Positions 9,072 to 19,050 of a stretch of DNA of 64,000 bases are shown here, piece after piece. The notes below the pieces were generated by a model. That model was not told the DNA's origin. It saw nothing but the letters and a program-made list of their open reading frames with translations, and made no database searches. Location: the NCBI GenBank assembly GCA_905182195.1, contig CAJJAW010000002.1, forward strand, positions 248,001 through 312,000. The letters are read 5' to 3'. The first letter of the stretch is position 1; every line of letters starts with the position of its first letter. The position numbers were made by a program, and so were the translations under genes. This DNA is from Alphaproteobacteria bacterium UBA4588. GTDB lineage: Bacteria > Pseudomonadota > Alphaproteobacteria > Rhodobacterales > Rhodobacteraceae.

Positions 9072-11537
9072 TTAGGCCAGATTGCGCTCAACCTCTTCAC
9101 GCTCAAAGATTTCGATCACATCATTTGGACGAATATCATCATAATTTTCAAACGCCATTCCACACTCTTGACCTGATTGCACATCAGAAACTTCATCTTT
9201 GAAACGTTTTAGTGTTTTTAAGGTACCCTCATGGACCACAACATTATCGCGGAGCAAACGCACCCCTGCAGACCGGCGCGCCACGCCTTCCGTTACAAGA
9301 CAACCCGCAACCTTACCAACACCAGTTACTTTGAAAACCTCTTTAATATTCGCATATCCAATGAATGTTTCACGAATTTCCGCACTCAGTAAACCAGACG
9401 CTGCAGCCTTTACATCATCTACTAAATCATAAATCACAGAATAATAGCGAATCTCAACACCTTTTTGGTTAGCGGTATTGCGCGCCGATGTGTTGGCACG
9501 GACATTAAAGCCAAAAACAGGGGCTCCAGATGCCTCGGCTAAACCAATGTCTGTTTCTGTAATCGCACCAACACCAGAATGCAGAACACGCACTCGCACT
9601 TCGTCATTACCAATCTTAGCCATGGCTTGGACAATCGCCTCAGCCGAACCTTGGACGTCAGCTTTCAATATAATTGGTAACTCACTTACGTCTTCGTTAG
9701 CCTTTGCGTTGGCCATTAATTGTTCCAGCGTTGTCGCAGCACCAGCAGCTGCACGTTTATCTTTAGCAGCTTGTGCGCGATATTCTGCAATCTCTCTCGC
9801 TTGTGCCTCAGTATCAACCACGTTGATAACGTCACCAGCTTCCGGCGTACCATTTAAGCCCAACACTTCAACGGGTGTCGAAGGACCGGCAGTTTGGATT
9901 CGAGCACCAGCATCATTGATCAATGCACGAACCTTACCCCACTGCTCACCCACAACAAAGATATCACCAAGTTTTAGAGTGCCGTTTTGAACCAAAACAG
10001 TTGCAACTGGACCGCGGCCAATATCAAGTTGCGCCTCAATCACAGCACCAGATGCAGCACGATTAGGGTTAGCTTTAAGTTCCAAAATTTCAGATTGCAG
10101 AGCAATCGATTCTAGCAAAAGATCCAGTCCTTGACCTGTGGTAGCCGATACTTCAACGTCCTGAACTTCACCCGACATTTGCTCAACAATAACTTCATGT
10201 TGCAGCAAATCAGTACGCACCTTTTGGGCATCAGCCGCGGGACGATCCATTTTGTTAATCGCCACAATCATTGGCACCTTAGCCGCTTTGGCGTGGGCAA
10301 TTGCCTCAATAGTTTGTGGCATAACAGCATCATCTGCCGCCACAACTAAGATCACTATATCCGTAACCTGTGCACCGCGAGACCTCATGGAGGTAAAGGC
10401 TGCGTGGCCTGGAGTGTCCAAGAAGGTAAGTAACCCACCATTTTGTTCAACTTGATACGCACCAATGTGTTGCGTAATTCCACCTGCTTCACCAGAAACG
10501 ACTCGCGCATTTCGGATCGCATCCAAAATCGATGTTTTACCGTGATCAACGTGGCCCATCACTGTAATAATTGGCGCTCGCGTCATCAAGTCTTCAGGGT
10601 TATCAATAACTTGGTCTATAACATCTTCAACATCAGCATCTGAAACACGGACCATTTTATGGCCAAATTCTTCGACAATCAATTCGGCAGTATCTTGATC
10701 TATTGTCTGGTTTTGTGTCACCATCATGCCCATTTGCATTAATGATTTTACAACATCAGCTACTCGTTCTGCCATCCGGTTAGCCAGTTCTTGTACCATA
10801 ATACCATCAGGCACCTGTACATCTCGTACAATTTTTTCACGTTCAACTGTGCCGCCCATCGCTTTTTGACGTGCCCGCTCCTGCTTTCGCTTCATCGAAG
10901 CCATTGAGCGATGCCGACCGTCACCACCTGTGCTCGCTTGATTTACAGTAAGCTTACCAGAGCGCCGATTGTCCTCACGGCCTTTATTGCGATTTGGACG
11001 TGCGGGTTCTTCACGGCGTGGTGGCTCCGCAACCTTGTTGCGCAGAACACCAGACTTTGCAGCACGCTCTTCAGGTGTTGGCGGAGGAGCAGCCGCAACG
11101 ATTGCGGCAGCCTCAGCTTCACGGGCTTTGGTTGCTTCAGCTTCTACTTTAGCTTTGGCGCGTACTTCACGCTCACGCAGCTCAAGCTCTTTGGCTTCAC
11201 TTTCTTCACGACGCTGCTTGCGCTCAACCTCACGGCTGAGGTCTTCTTGAGCGCGGCGTTCTGTATCTTCTGTTTCCCGCGCTTTTGCAGCTTGAACCGC
11301 CTTCAGACGGCGGTCCATTTCTACATCTGAAATCCCAGCAGGGCGACGCGCAGGGTCACTGCCACGCACAGCACCAGGTGCTGCGGGTTTAGCTGCACCT
11401 GGTTTTGGCACAACGACGCGTTTACGTTTAGTTTCCACTACAACATTCTTAGTTCGGCCATGGCTGAAACTTTGTTTCACATTTCCCGAACGTGGTCCGC
11501 CCAGCAAACCCAATGTCTTTTTACCGTCGTCGCTCAT
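9072..11537 (-). CDS. infB: InfB, translation initiation factor IF-2
   Basis: GTPase that brings initiator tRNA to the ribosome. The 821-residue protein has a long low-complexity N-terminus rich in Lys, Arg, Glu and Ala (about residues 60-210, including runs of [13 protein letters not shown] type). The GTPase domain follows: G1 [10 protein letters not shown]3 DTPGHAAF, G4 NKMD. After it come domain II, a linker, and the C-terminal fMet-tRNA-binding domain ending in [11 protein letters not shown]. It is the last gene of the rimP-nusA-ylxR-infB operon, 34 bases after ylxR. Confidence 0.97.
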   Translation of the reverse strand: MSDDGKKTLGLLGGPRSGNVKQSFSHGRTKNVVVETKRKRVVVPKPGAAKPAAPGAVRGSDPARRPAGISDVEMDRRLKAVQAAKARETEDTERRAQEDLSREVERKQRREESEAKELELREREVRAKAKVEAEATKAREAEAAAIVAAAPPPTPEERAAKSGVLRNKVAEPPRREEPARPNRNKGREDNRRSGKLTVNQASTGGDGRHRSMASMKRKQERARQKAMGGTVEREKIVRDVQVPDGIMVQELANRMAERVADVVKSLMQMGMMVTQNQTIDQDTAELIVEEFGHKMVRVSDADVEDVIDQVIDNPEDLMTRAPIITVMGHVDHGKTSILDAIRNARVVSGEAGGITQHIGAYQVEQNGGLLTFLDTPGHAAFTSMRSRGAQVTDIVILVVAADDAVMPQTIEAIAHAKAAKVPMIVAINKMDRPAADAQKVRTDLLQHEVIVEQMSGEVQDVEVSATTGQGLDLLLESIALQSEILELKANPNRAASGAVIEAQLDIGRGPVATVLVQNGTLKLGDIFVVGEQWGKVRALINDAGARIQTAGPSTPVEVLGLNGTPEAGDVINVVDTEAQAREIAEYRAQAAKDKRAAAGAATTLEQLMANAKANEDVSELPIILKADVQGSAEAIVQAMAKIGNDEVRVRVLHSGVGAITETDIGLAEASGAPVFGFNVRANTSARNTANQKGVEIRYYSVIYDLVDDVKAAASGLLSAEIRETFIGYANIKEVFKVTGVGKVAGCLVTEGVARRSAGVRLLRDNVVVHEGTLKTLKRFKDEVSDVQSGQECGMAFENYDDIRPNDVIEIFEREEVERNLA

Positions 11538-11571
11538 AAAGCTCTATCGTCCTTTTCAGAGGGCAAATGCC

Positions 11572-12174
11572 CTATGCCACTGTAGTGGCTTCTCGTAATC
11601 CGCGCAATCTTGCGGCCTCATGTACTACACGTTCGCTGAGTTTGCCACCCGAGAGTGCGCAGTGTATCGCATGCCCGCGCCCAAATGCCAAACCCAATTC
11701 CTGTGCAGTCAAACAACCGAAAAACCTACCACCCTCCGGCGTCCATAATTTACCTTTTCCACGTTCAGATCCATCACTGGCTTGAAGTAAAATTTTGGCA
11801 CGGCCTTCGGCCAACCAACCCTTTACCTTTTCAAAGCCCGTTACTGCTCGCCCAGCCTTGCGCGCAATAGATACCAAATCCACAACACGACGTGCCAGCT
11901 GCCGGTCAATCTCTATAATTAGATTTTCAGGAATAGTAACTTGGGCCTTCGCTCCACGAGAAAAAACTTTTTGCTTTACGGCCTCTTCCAAAACGTTGAA
12001 ATCAGAGGTCACATAATAGCCTCGACCTGGCAGCTTTTCCATAACATCAGGTACAACCACCCCATCAGGGCTGGTCACAAAACGAATTAGACCCGCTTTA
12101 GGACCAGATTCCCGGCTGACCAGACACTTACGCTCAGCTAGATCTTCAGAATTATGCGCACCACCACGACTCAT
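11572..12174 (-). CDS. ylxR: YlxR-type RNA-binding protein with an L7Ae-like C-terminal domain
   Basis: A 200-residue protein with the YlxR (DUF448) nucleic-acid-binding domain in the first 90 residues (motifs KCLVSRESGPKAGLIRFV and LPGRGYYV) and an L7Ae/ribosomal-protein-like domain in the second half (about 95-185). The two-domain form is common in alphaproteobacteria, whereas Firmicute YlxR (reported to modulate RNase P) has only the first domain. It starts immediately after the nusA stop. A role in RNA or ribosome metabolism is inferred from domain and operon. Confidence 0.88.
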   Translation of the reverse strand: MSRGGAHNSEDLAERKCLVSRESGPKAGLIRFVTSPDGVVVPDVMEKLPGRGYYVTSDFNVLEEAVKQKVFSRGAKAQVTIPENLIIEIDRQLARRVVDLVSIARKAGRAVTGFEKVKGWLAEGRAKILLQASDGSERGKGKLWTPEGGRFFGCLTAQELGLAFGRGHAIHCALSGGKLSERVVHEAARLRGLREATTVA

Positions 12175-13788
12175 TTAGTTCTCCTGAACCGTGTCGTCAT
12201 CAGAAGCTTCAACCACCTTTTCAGCCAACTCTGCAGGATCAACCCAACCCAGCATAATTCGGGCCGTCATCACCATATTTTGCGCTTCAGCCAAATCTAC
12301 CTCAAACTTCTCAAGTACACCTTCGTCTTTGACACGCTCACCATCGACTGTGGTCCAACCACCAGCCAGCTCCCAGTCAGCACAAGTAGCAAAATCCTCA
12401 AGGTTTTTTACGCCATCGTCAGCCAAAGCTTCAATCATCTGCGGAGTTAAGCCTTCAAAGTTGACCAAACTATCTTCCACACCCATTTCACGTGCACGTG
12501 TCATTGCACGAGTATTTTCAGCTTCAAGCACATCACGGGCACGAGCTTGCAGCTCTCCCGCCGTGGCCTCGTCAACACCATCAATCACCAGCAACTCATC
12601 AACTTCAACGTAGGCAACCTCTTCGAGGCTAGTGAACCCTTCAGATACCAAGAGCTGGGCAAAGAATTCATCAAGATCTAGATTATCGACAAACAGCTTG
12701 GTACGCACCTCAAATTCAGCCTGGCGCCGTTTTGATTCTTCCTCTTCAGTCATAATATCAATATCAAGGTTAGTTAGTTGGCTGGCCAAGCGAACGTTTT
12801 GACCACGACGGCCAATAGCTAGGCTCAGCTGCTCATCCGGCACCACAACGACAATTTTACCAGCTTCCTCATCCAAAACAACTTTGGTGACTTCCGCTGG
12901 TTGCAGCGCATTCACCAAAAATGTTGGCTGGTCTTCGTTCCAAGGGATGATATCAATTTTTTCGCCCTGCAGCTCATTAACCACAGCCTGAACCCGGCTA
13001 CCGCGCATACCAACGCAGGCACCAACGGGATCGATTGAGCTGTCATAGGAAATTACTGCGATTTTGGCCCGTGAACCAGGATCCCTAGCCACCGCTTTTA
13101 TCTCGATGATGCCATCATAGATCTCTGGAACTTCCATTTTAAATAGCTCGGCCATAAATTCTGGGGCTGTCCGTGAAAGAAAAATCTGCGGACCACGCTG
13201 TTCGCGGCGCACCTCCTTGATGAAAACCCGAATACGATCATTGGGGCGGTAACCTTCACGACCAATTTTCTCATTGCGGCGCAACACGGCTTCACCGCGG
13301 CCGATATCAACAATCACATTGCCATATTCTTCACGCTTAACCAGACCATTGATAATGGTGCCGGCCCGGTCTTTGAATTCTTCGTATTGACGGTCCCGCT
13401 CAGCTTCGCGGACTTTCTGCAAGATCACCTGCTTTGCTGCTTGTGCTGCAATGCGACCCATCTCGACTGGGGGAACTTCTTCCACCAATTGCTGACCAAC
13501 TTCAGGGTTTTCCATATACTGCTTTGCTTGCTCAACAGTAAATTCTGCTTGGTAATTTTCTAGAAGTTCTTCTGTGACAACTGTCCGAACACGAGTGAAG
13601 GTTGCGCGACCAGTTTTACGGTCAATGGAAACACGAATATCCATCTCAGCGCCGTAGCGAGACTTGGCTGCGCGTGCCAAGGATTCTTCCATTGCTTCAA
13701 TCACCAATCCTGGGTCGATCATTTTTTCACGAGCAACAGCTTCAGCGGTTTGTAACAGCTCAAGCTGGTTAGCAGATGTAATAGCCAT
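12175..13788 (-). CDS. nusA: NusA, transcription termination/antitermination factor
   Basis: Binds RNA polymerase and nascent RNA and modulates pausing, termination and antitermination. The 537-residue protein has the N-terminal polymerase-binding domain, an S1 domain (about 130-200), two KH domains (about 225-365, with GACVGMRGSRVQAV and SLAIGRRGQNVRLASQL), and a C-terminal extension with two helix-hairpin-helix-like acidic repeats (around EGFTSLEEVAYV and EALADDGVKNLEDFA). Its ATG overlaps the rimP stop by one base (TAATG). Confidence 0.97.
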   Translation of the reverse strand: MAITSANQLELLQTAEAVAREKMIDPGLVIEAMEESLARAAKSRYGAEMDIRVSIDRKTGRATFTRVRTVVTEELLENYQAEFTVEQAKQYMENPEVGQQLVEEVPPVEMGRIAAQAAKQVILQKVREAERDRQYEEFKDRAGTIINGLVKREEYGNVIVDIGRGEAVLRRNEKIGREGYRPNDRIRVFIKEVRREQRGPQIFLSRTAPEFMAELFKMEVPEIYDGIIEIKAVARDPGSRAKIAVISYDSSIDPVGACVGMRGSRVQAVVNELQGEKIDIIPWNEDQPTFLVNALQPAEVTKVVLDEEAGKIVVVVPDEQLSLAIGRRGQNVRLASQLTNLDIDIMTEEEESKRRQAEFEVRTKLFVDNLDLDEFFAQLLVSEGFTSLEEVAYVEVDELLVIDGVDEATAGELQARARDVLEAENTRAMTRAREMGVEDSLVNFEGLTPQMIEALADDGVKNLEDFATCADWELAGGWTTVDGERVKDEGVLEKFEVDLAEAQNMVMTARIMLGWVDPAELAEKVVEASDDDTVQEN

Positions 13789-14360
13789 TAGTCTTCCTCT
13801 CCATCAACGATGGTTTGCACTTCATCATATTGGGTTTCATCAATCTGACCCGCATCTTTCCGGCCCTTTAGGACCGAGCGAATCAAATCATCTGTTAAGA
13901 TCAGCTTCGCTTCTGCAAGCCAGTCAAATTTCAGTCCTATCGTGCCTTCGTCGATGGTGATCAGTATTTCGTCACCTTCTGTGCCTGCAACTTCACCCTT
14001 AAAACGGCGGCGGCCATCAACCAGCTGTTCAGTTTCAACCTTGGCGGCATAGCCAATCCATTGGTCAAAATCTTTGAGTCGCGTAAGTGGGCGGTCAATT
14101 CCAGGGCTCGACACCTCCAGAGTATATGCTTCAATAATAGGATCTTCGACATCCATCAAAGCAGAAACTGCTGTACTGATCTCAGCACAGCCATCCACTT
14201 CCATAGTGCCATCAGGCTTTTGTGCCATGATTTGCAGGATAGGCGTATTGCCTGTCATCAGACGTAACCGCACAATCTCATACCCCAAACCCTCAATCAT
14301 TGGGTTCAGGATTGTGAACAGGCGCTGGTCCATCGCTGCTTTTGCAATCAGATCTGTCAT
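13788..14360 (-). CDS. rimP: RimP, 30S ribosome maturation factor
   Basis: Assists late assembly of the small ribosomal subunit. The 190-residue protein has the RimP N-terminal alpha/beta domain ([26 protein letters not shown]) and the C-terminal SH3-like barrel. I place the start at ATG 14360 ([14 protein letters not shown]) because AAAGG lies 5 bases upstream; an in-frame GTG two codons earlier (14366) is possible. It heads the rimP-nusA-ylxR-infB operon, and its short leader contains an intrinsic-terminator structure. Confidence 0.95.
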   Translation of the reverse strand: MTDLIAKAAMDQRLFTILNPMIEGLGYEIVRLRLMTGNTPILQIMAQKPDGTMEVDGCAEISTAVSALMDVEDPIIEAYTLEVSSPGIDRPLTRLKDFDQWIGYAAKVETEQLVDGRRRFKGEVAGTEGDEILITIDEGTIGLKFDWLAEAKLILTDDLIRSVLKGRKDAGQIDETQYDEVQTIVDGEED

Positions 14361-14377
14361 AGGCACCTTTCAGGCAC

Positions 14378-14400
14378 AAAAAAACGGGCGCGCGGCCCGT
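14378..14400 (-). promoter_or_regulatory. Terminator-type hairpin in the rimP leader (putative attenuator)
   Basis: Read on the minus strand, ACGGGC-CGCGC-GCCCGT forms a 6-bp GC stem followed by seven T residues, ending about 18 bases before the rimP start codon. An intrinsic terminator inside the leader implies that transcription of the operon is attenuated, plausibly sensing NusA or translation-factor levels. A putative rimP leader attenuator has been proposed from comparative work in proteobacteria; I cannot test membership here. Confidence 0.6.
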
Positions 14401-14532
14401 GGTATTTTCCGGTGGAGCCTTGGGGGTGGAAGCCAATGCGCCGCTATTCAGATCCAGTTACAGAGTTTGCTGGGAAGTTTCAATCCCAGATAAAAAAATG
14501 TTTCTTTAACCTAAACTTTGACCCAACTGGAA

Positions 14533-14556
14533 AAGGCCCCGGAAAACCGGAGCCTT
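14533..14556 (-). terminator. Terminator of the peptide ABC transporter operon
   Basis: On the minus strand AAGGCTCCGG, TTTT, CCGGGGCCTT forms a 10-bp stem with one U-G pair followed by a short T-run, 22 bases after the binding-protein stop codon. Confidence 0.65.
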
Positions 14557-14578
14557 AAACTTAAGAAGCCCAATAGGA

Positions 14579-16123
14579 CTATGCAAACCACCAGCGCTCT
14601 GTAAGGCGGCTAGAATCCATCATCCAAACATTCCCAATGTCCGGACCGTGGGCTAGCTTCGATGAGGCTGCATCAACAAAATTAGCAAACATCGGAATGA
14701 TTACTCCGCCTTCAGCGGAAGCTAACATCTGCATTTCTCCATATTGCTCACGGCGTTTGTCGCTATCAAGCTCGCCACGCGCACTGAGCAGAAGCTCCTG
14801 GAATCGAGCATTTTCCCAATGAGAATCATTCCACGGAACACCAGTTGCCCAGCTGGTCGAGAACATCCAATCTTCTGTTACACGGCCAGACCAATAGCAT
14901 GCACACCAACCTTTTTTCAGCCAGACATTTGACCAATAACCATCAGAAGGTTCCTGTACCACATTGATATTAATTCCAGCTTCTTTTGCAGAGGCTTGAT
15001 AGAGTTGTCCCGCATCAACCGCCCCATTGAAGGCTGCATCAGATACCGACATGTCCAAATTCAGTTCCGTTAAACCCGCCGCTTTCAGGTGGAATTTAGC
15101 TTTATCGATATCCATTTCGAGCTGTGGAATATCTTTAGCAAGATATTGGTTCGCTGGGCCAATAGGATGATCGTTACCAATCGCACCATGGCCTTGTAGA
15201 ATTTTATCTACCATCTCTTGGCGGTTAAGGCCGTACTTCAGCGCCTTACGAACATTGATGTCATCAAATGGCGCTTGATTTGTCAACATTGGGAAGGTGT
15301 ATTGCATATTACCCGTCATCTCAAAAATGTTCACATTTGGATTGGCGCGCATCAAAGGCTCTGTTTTATAATCCACTTTGGACACCGCATCGACCTGTCC
15401 AGTCATCAAAGCATTCATTCGTGCAGATGAGTCATTGATGGCAATAGCTTCGATATCGTTAAACCAGCCGGCCCGCCCATCTTTATAGTGGCTATCCACG
15501 CGGGTCAAAACGCAGCGTACACCAGGATCAAAGCTGACCACTCGATAAAGGCCCGTGCCAATACCTTTTGCAATTGCTTGTTCCACCATGCCCGCCGGGA
15601 ACATCAGGATGTGATAATCTGACATCAAGAATGGGAAGTCAGCATTTCCAGCCTCCAAAACAAACTGGACCTGGTGCTCACCTAACTTTTTCATTTCAGA
15701 AATTGCGGCAACAATAGGCTTGGCAGCAGATTTTGCTCCTTCCGCTGTGTGCATATTCAAAGACTCAATGACATCATCTGCGCCAAAAGATTTTCCGTTG
15801 TGAAATTTAACGCCTTTGCGTAGGTTGAACGTCCAGGTTTTCGCATCGGCAGAGGCTTCCCAGCTTTCCGCCAATTCGCCAATTAATTCACCTGAAGCTG
15901 AAATTTCGGTCAGGCAATCGAATACTGTGCCATGACCCATGTGGATCATGAAATGGTCAGAATGTGTTCGGCCATCCCAGCTATCAGATGTATTAGCTCC
16001 AGATAGGCCGAGACGCAGTGTGCCACCAGGTTTTGCAGCGGCTTTGGCTGGAAGGCCAGTTGCTGCAATGATACCCGCAGCAGCGCCACTCTTTAAAAGA
16101 CCACGTCTACTTAGTTGCGACAT
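14579..16123 (-). CDS. Peptide/opine-type ABC transporter substrate-binding protein (SBP_bac_5)
   Basis: A 514-residue periplasmic binding protein of the DppA/OppA family. The N-terminus has a twin-arginine signal (SRRGLLKSGAAAG) with a likely cleavage after LPAKA, so it should be exported folded. The body shows family features such as WTFNLRKGVKFHNGKSF, the ALKYGLNRQEMVDKI helix and a C-terminal WMMDSSRLTERWWFA. The ligand (oligopeptide, dipeptide or related amide) cannot be assigned. It is the last gene of a four-gene operon and is separated from the ATPase gene by a GC-rich hairpin, which may protect its mRNA. Confidence 0.9.
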   Translation of the reverse strand: MSQLSRRGLLKSGAAAGIIAATGLPAKAAAKPGGTLRLGLSGANTSDSWDGRTHSDHFMIHMGHGTVFDCLTEISASGELIGELAESWEASADAKTWTFNLRKGVKFHNGKSFGADDVIESLNMHTAEGAKSAAKPIVAAISEMKKLGEHQVQFVLEAGNADFPFLMSDYHILMFPAGMVEQAIAKGIGTGLYRVVSFDPGVRCVLTRVDSHYKDGRAGWFNDIEAIAINDSSARMNALMTGQVDAVSKVDYKTEPLMRANPNVNIFEMTGNMQYTFPMLTNQAPFDDINVRKALKYGLNRQEMVDKILQGHGAIGNDHPIGPANQYLAKDIPQLEMDIDKAKFHLKAAGLTELNLDMSVSDAAFNGAVDAGQLYQASAKEAGININVVQEPSDGYWSNVWLKKGWCACYWSGRVTEDWMFSTSWATGVPWNDSHWENARFQELLLSARGELDSDKRREQYGEMQMLASAEGGVIIPMFANFVDAASSKLAHGPDIGNVWMMDSSRLTERWWFA

Positions 16124-16166
16124 TTTTTTCTCCCTTGTTAAACGTCATTATTGGCAGGTTTCCCTG

Positions 16167-16191
16167 CACCCCCTGATACACAGGGGGGGTG
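16167..16191. repeat. Intercistronic GC-rich hairpin between ATPase and binding-protein genes
   Basis: CACCCCCTG (16167-16175) can pair with CAGGGGGGGTG (16181-16191) around a 5-base loop with two extra G residues. Such hairpins between ABC transporter genes often act as mRNA stabilisers or partial terminators; no long T-run follows here. Confidence 0.5.
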
Positions 16192-16199
16192 ATTCGATA

Positions 16200-17846
16200 C
16201 TACATCTTCTGGACAGCCGCGTCACCGATGTTATCAACTCCGCGTATTTTAAGCAGGTTTGTGAGCCAATCTGGGTCCATTTCGGGCACAGATGACAGTA
16301 AAAGATCAGTATATGGATGATGAGGTGGCCGGAACATTTCAGCTTTTGGCCCCTGCTCCACCACACGGCCGTCTTTCATAACCACAACTTCATCACTGAT
16401 AGCGCGTACAGTCGCCAAGTCATGGGTGATAAACATGTAAGACAGGCCTAGGTCATCCTGCAGCTGCGCCAAAAGCTTCAAAATGCCCTCAGCCACAAGC
16501 TGATCCAACGCGGACGTAACCTCATCACAAATGATAAATTGCGGTTCAGCGGCCAAAGCGCGCGCAATACCAATGCGTTGCTTTTGGCCACCTGAAAGTT
16601 CCCCCGGCAAACGGTCGATATATTGGCTCGGCTCCATTTCAATTTGAACTAAGAGCTCCTCAACCCGCTTCCGCTTTGCTGGTCCTGTAAGCCCAGAATA
16701 AAATTGAACCGGCCTGCCAATAATGTCTCCAATACGGCTGCGCGGGTTTAACGCCGTATCCGCCATTTGATAAATCATCTGCGCCTGGCGCAATTGCTCC
16801 TTGCTGCGCTTGCGGTAATCTAACGGCAATGCTTCGCCATTGAACTCGATATGGCCCTGCTTTGGCGGCAAAAGTCCAGTGATGCAGCGGGCCGCCGTCG
16901 ATTTTCCAGAGCCAGACTCGCCCACCACAGCAACCGTACGCCCAGCATGAATCTCAAAATCCACATCAAACAAAACGGGGGATTTCCCATAAGCCGCAGA
17001 TACGTTTTTTAGTGACACAATTGGCGTGGCGCCTTTAAGAACTGCAGGTTTTGAGGGTCTTTGGAATGACCGCACGGCCCAAAGTGATTTGGTGTAATCT
17101 TCCTTAGGGTCTGTTAACATATTCCTGGTGTCGGCCTCTTCTACCTCATCACCGCGCAGGAGCACTTTAATTCTATCCGCCATCTGCGCAACAACTGCAA
17201 GATCATGGGTGATATAAATTGCAGCGGTGTCAAATTGTTCAACAATATCACGGATAGCTGCCAGAACTTCAATTTGAGTTGTCACGTCCAGCGCGGTTGT
17301 TGGTTCATCAAATATGATCAAATCTGGCCGGCACGACATCGCCATAGCGGTCATCGCACGCTGCAATTGCCCACCAGACACTTGGTGCGGATAGCGAAAC
17401 CCAATGTTGTCTGGGTCTGGCAAACGCAGGCGACGGTACAGCTCAATTCCATCCAATTCGCTATCGGCCTTCAACTGCAACCCATGTTGGGTGGGCGCTT
17501 CGGTGTGTTGGTCCATCAATCGGTGAGCTGGATTAAAGCTAGCAGCAGCAGATTGCGCCACATATGCGATTCTTTTTCCAAGCATGCCGCGCTTTACTGC
17601 AGCCGAAGCTGTAACCAGATCAATCCCAGCAAACTCAACCAATCCGCCAGAGATCCGACAGCCATCTCGGGTAAACCCCATAGCGGCCAACCCAACTGTA
17701 GATTTACCAGCCCCAGATTCGCCAATCAACCCAAGCACTTCACCTTTTTTCAGATCAAGATCTATCCCGTTTACAATCGGGTTCCAGATTTCATCTGATT
17801 TACCTTCAATCTTCAGACCACGTATTTTAAGAAGCTGTTGTGTCAT
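16200..17846 (-). CDS. Peptide ABC transporter, fused double ATPase (DppD-DppF type)
   Basis: A 548-residue fusion of two nucleotide-binding domains. The first half has Walker A GESGAGKST (about 41-49), signature VSGGQLQRA and Walker B LIIFDEPTTALD. The second half (from about residue 275) has Walker A GESGSGKST, signature LSGGQKQRIGIARAL and Walker B FIICDEVTSALD. The second Walker B has Asp-Glu-Val rather than Asp-Glu-Pro, still with the catalytic Glu. The final segment (PHHPYTDLLLSSVPEMDPDW) is the usual peptide-importer tail. It energises the adjoining permeases; 4 bases separate it from the second permease gene. Confidence 0.94.
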   Translation of the reverse strand: MTQQLLKIRGLKIEGKSDEIWNPIVNGIDLDLKKGEVLGLIGESGAGKSTVGLAAMGFTRDGCRISGGLVEFAGIDLVTASAAVKRGMLGKRIAYVAQSAAASFNPAHRLMDQHTEAPTQHGLQLKADSELDGIELYRRLRLPDPDNIGFRYPHQVSGGQLQRAMTAMAMSCRPDLIIFDEPTTALDVTTQIEVLAAIRDIVEQFDTAAIYITHDLAVVAQMADRIKVLLRGDEVEEADTRNMLTDPKEDYTKSLWAVRSFQRPSKPAVLKGATPIVSLKNVSAAYGKSPVLFDVDFEIHAGRTVAVVGESGSGKSTAARCITGLLPPKQGHIEFNGEALPLDYRKRSKEQLRQAQMIYQMADTALNPRSRIGDIIGRPVQFYSGLTGPAKRKRVEELLVQIEMEPSQYIDRLPGELSGGQKQRIGIARALAAEPQFIICDEVTSALDQLVAEGILKLLAQLQDDLGLSYMFITHDLATVRAISDEVVVMKDGRVVEQGPKAEMFRPPHHPYTDLLLSSVPEMDPDWLTNLLKIRGVDNIGDAAVQKM

Positions 17847-17850
17847 GCCC

Positions 17851-19050
17851 TTAGTCCTTCAACCCCGAAGATTTGTGCAGCATCCAGTCCACCACGAAAT
17901 TCACCGCCACAGTCAGCAGGGCAATCGCCCCCGCCGCCAGTAAAGGTGCTGTGGCCACATTGGGAGCAAAGGCAGCAAAATTGATGAATTGTGATAAATC
18001 TTTGACCATGGTGCCCCAATCAGCCAGCGGTGGCTGGATGCCCACACCAAGAAAGGACAATGACGCAATTGTTAGGAACACAAAGCAAAAGCGCAGACCA
18101 AATTCAGCTAAAAGCGGTGCCAGAGCATTAGGTAGGATCTCTTTGAAGATCAGATATCCCATGCCCTCACCGCGTAATTTTGCAGCCTCAATGTAATCCA
18201 TCACCACAATATTTTGACCCACAGCCCGCGACAGGCGATACACCCTAGTACTGTCAATCATCGCTATAATCAAAATCATAAATATGGTGCGGTCAATACC
18301 AAGCTGATTGGACCAAACGCTGGCGATGGTCATCAACAATAACGCAAAGATCAAAGCAGGAATTGCCATTAAAACATCCACAGCGCGCGACAGCAGCTGA
18401 TCTATCCATCCACCCAAAATTGAAGCTAAAAAACCCAAAGACCCACCCACAAAAAAAGCTAGGCATGTGGTCGCAAAGGCAATGCCCACGGTATTCTGGG
18501 CACCATAAATCAGGCGGCTATAAATATCACGGCCAATTTGATCAGTACCCAAAGGAAACTCAGGATTGCCGCCCAAAAGTGGGTTGCCGCCCGGAACTAT
18601 ATTAGAACCGGCCAAAATCTCCTCCTGGCCGTGGGGCGCAATCGCCCCAGCAAAAATTGAAACAGCCGCATAAATAATAATGACCAACACACCAAAAGCT
18701 GCAGTCAGCGGCATGGAGCCAAACAGCTTGCGTGTGCCCGCTGTACCCACATAGCGTCCAAAAAGGCGAAACAGGTAGGCCGCAATCGCAAAGCCAACAA
18801 ACCCTTGCACGGCCCAGCGGAAAAAGATCACCCCAGCTGCAGGCACACCATTTTTGTCGGTGGACTGCAAATAATAGATCATCGCACCCACCAAAACCAC
18901 GCCACCAAAGACATAGCCAAAGGCAATTACAAATGGCATATCACGGTAAAACGGCCTATTTTCAGTAAGCTGTTGACCGGCGAACCGAAACACCCAAGCG
19001 ACAGCACCCGTCGTGGTTAGGATCAATATCAGGTAAATCCACCAGCTCAT
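17851..19050 (-). CDS. Peptide ABC transporter permease (DppC type) with extra N-terminal membrane domain
   Basis: A 399-residue inner-membrane permease. The canonical DppC/OppC part begins near residue 110 (first helix about 114-135, then the periplasmic segment FPLGTDQIGRDIYSRLIYGA, and the EAA-like loop EAAKLRGEGMGYLIFKEILP). Before it lies an unusual extension of about 110 residues with three predicted membrane segments (about 4-21, 40-61, 74-94). I chose ATG 19050 because ATGA there overlaps the stop of the upstream permease gene; longer in-frame starts would run into that gene. Confidence 0.92.
   Translation of the reverse strand: MSWWIYLILILTTTGAVAWVFRFAGQQLTENRPFYRDMPFVIAFGYVFGGVVLVGAMIYYLQSTDKNGVPAAGVIFFRWAVQGFVGFAIAAYLFRLFGRYVGTAGTRKLFGSMPLTAAFGVLVIIIYAAVSIFAGAIAPHGQEEILAGSNIVPGGNPLLGGNPEFPLGTDQIGRDIYSRLIYGAQNTVGIAFATTCLAFFVGGSLGFLASILGGWIDQLLSRAVDVLMAIPALIFALLLMTIASVWSNQLGIDRTIFMILIIAMIDSTRVYRLSRAVGQNIVVMDYIEAAKLRGEGMGYLIFKEILPNALAPLLAEFGLRFCFVFLTIASLSFLGVGIQPPLADWGTMVKDLSQFINFAAFAPNVATAPLLAAGAIALLTVAVNFVVDWMLHKSSGLKD

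Noticed and set aside
10911-11330. 139-codon open frame antisense to infB
   Set aside because: Lies over the low-complexity N-terminal part of infB; composition is the mirror of the Lys/Glu/Ala-rich repeat and no ribosome-binding site or family motif is seen.
12191-12613. 140-codon open frame antisense to nusA
   Set aside because: Serine/threonine-rich shadow of the acidic NusA C-terminus; nusA coding is certain.
16167-16191. Hairpin considered as a full terminator of the ATPase gene
   Set aside because: No T-run follows and the next gene is in the same operon; better seen as an intercistronic structure.
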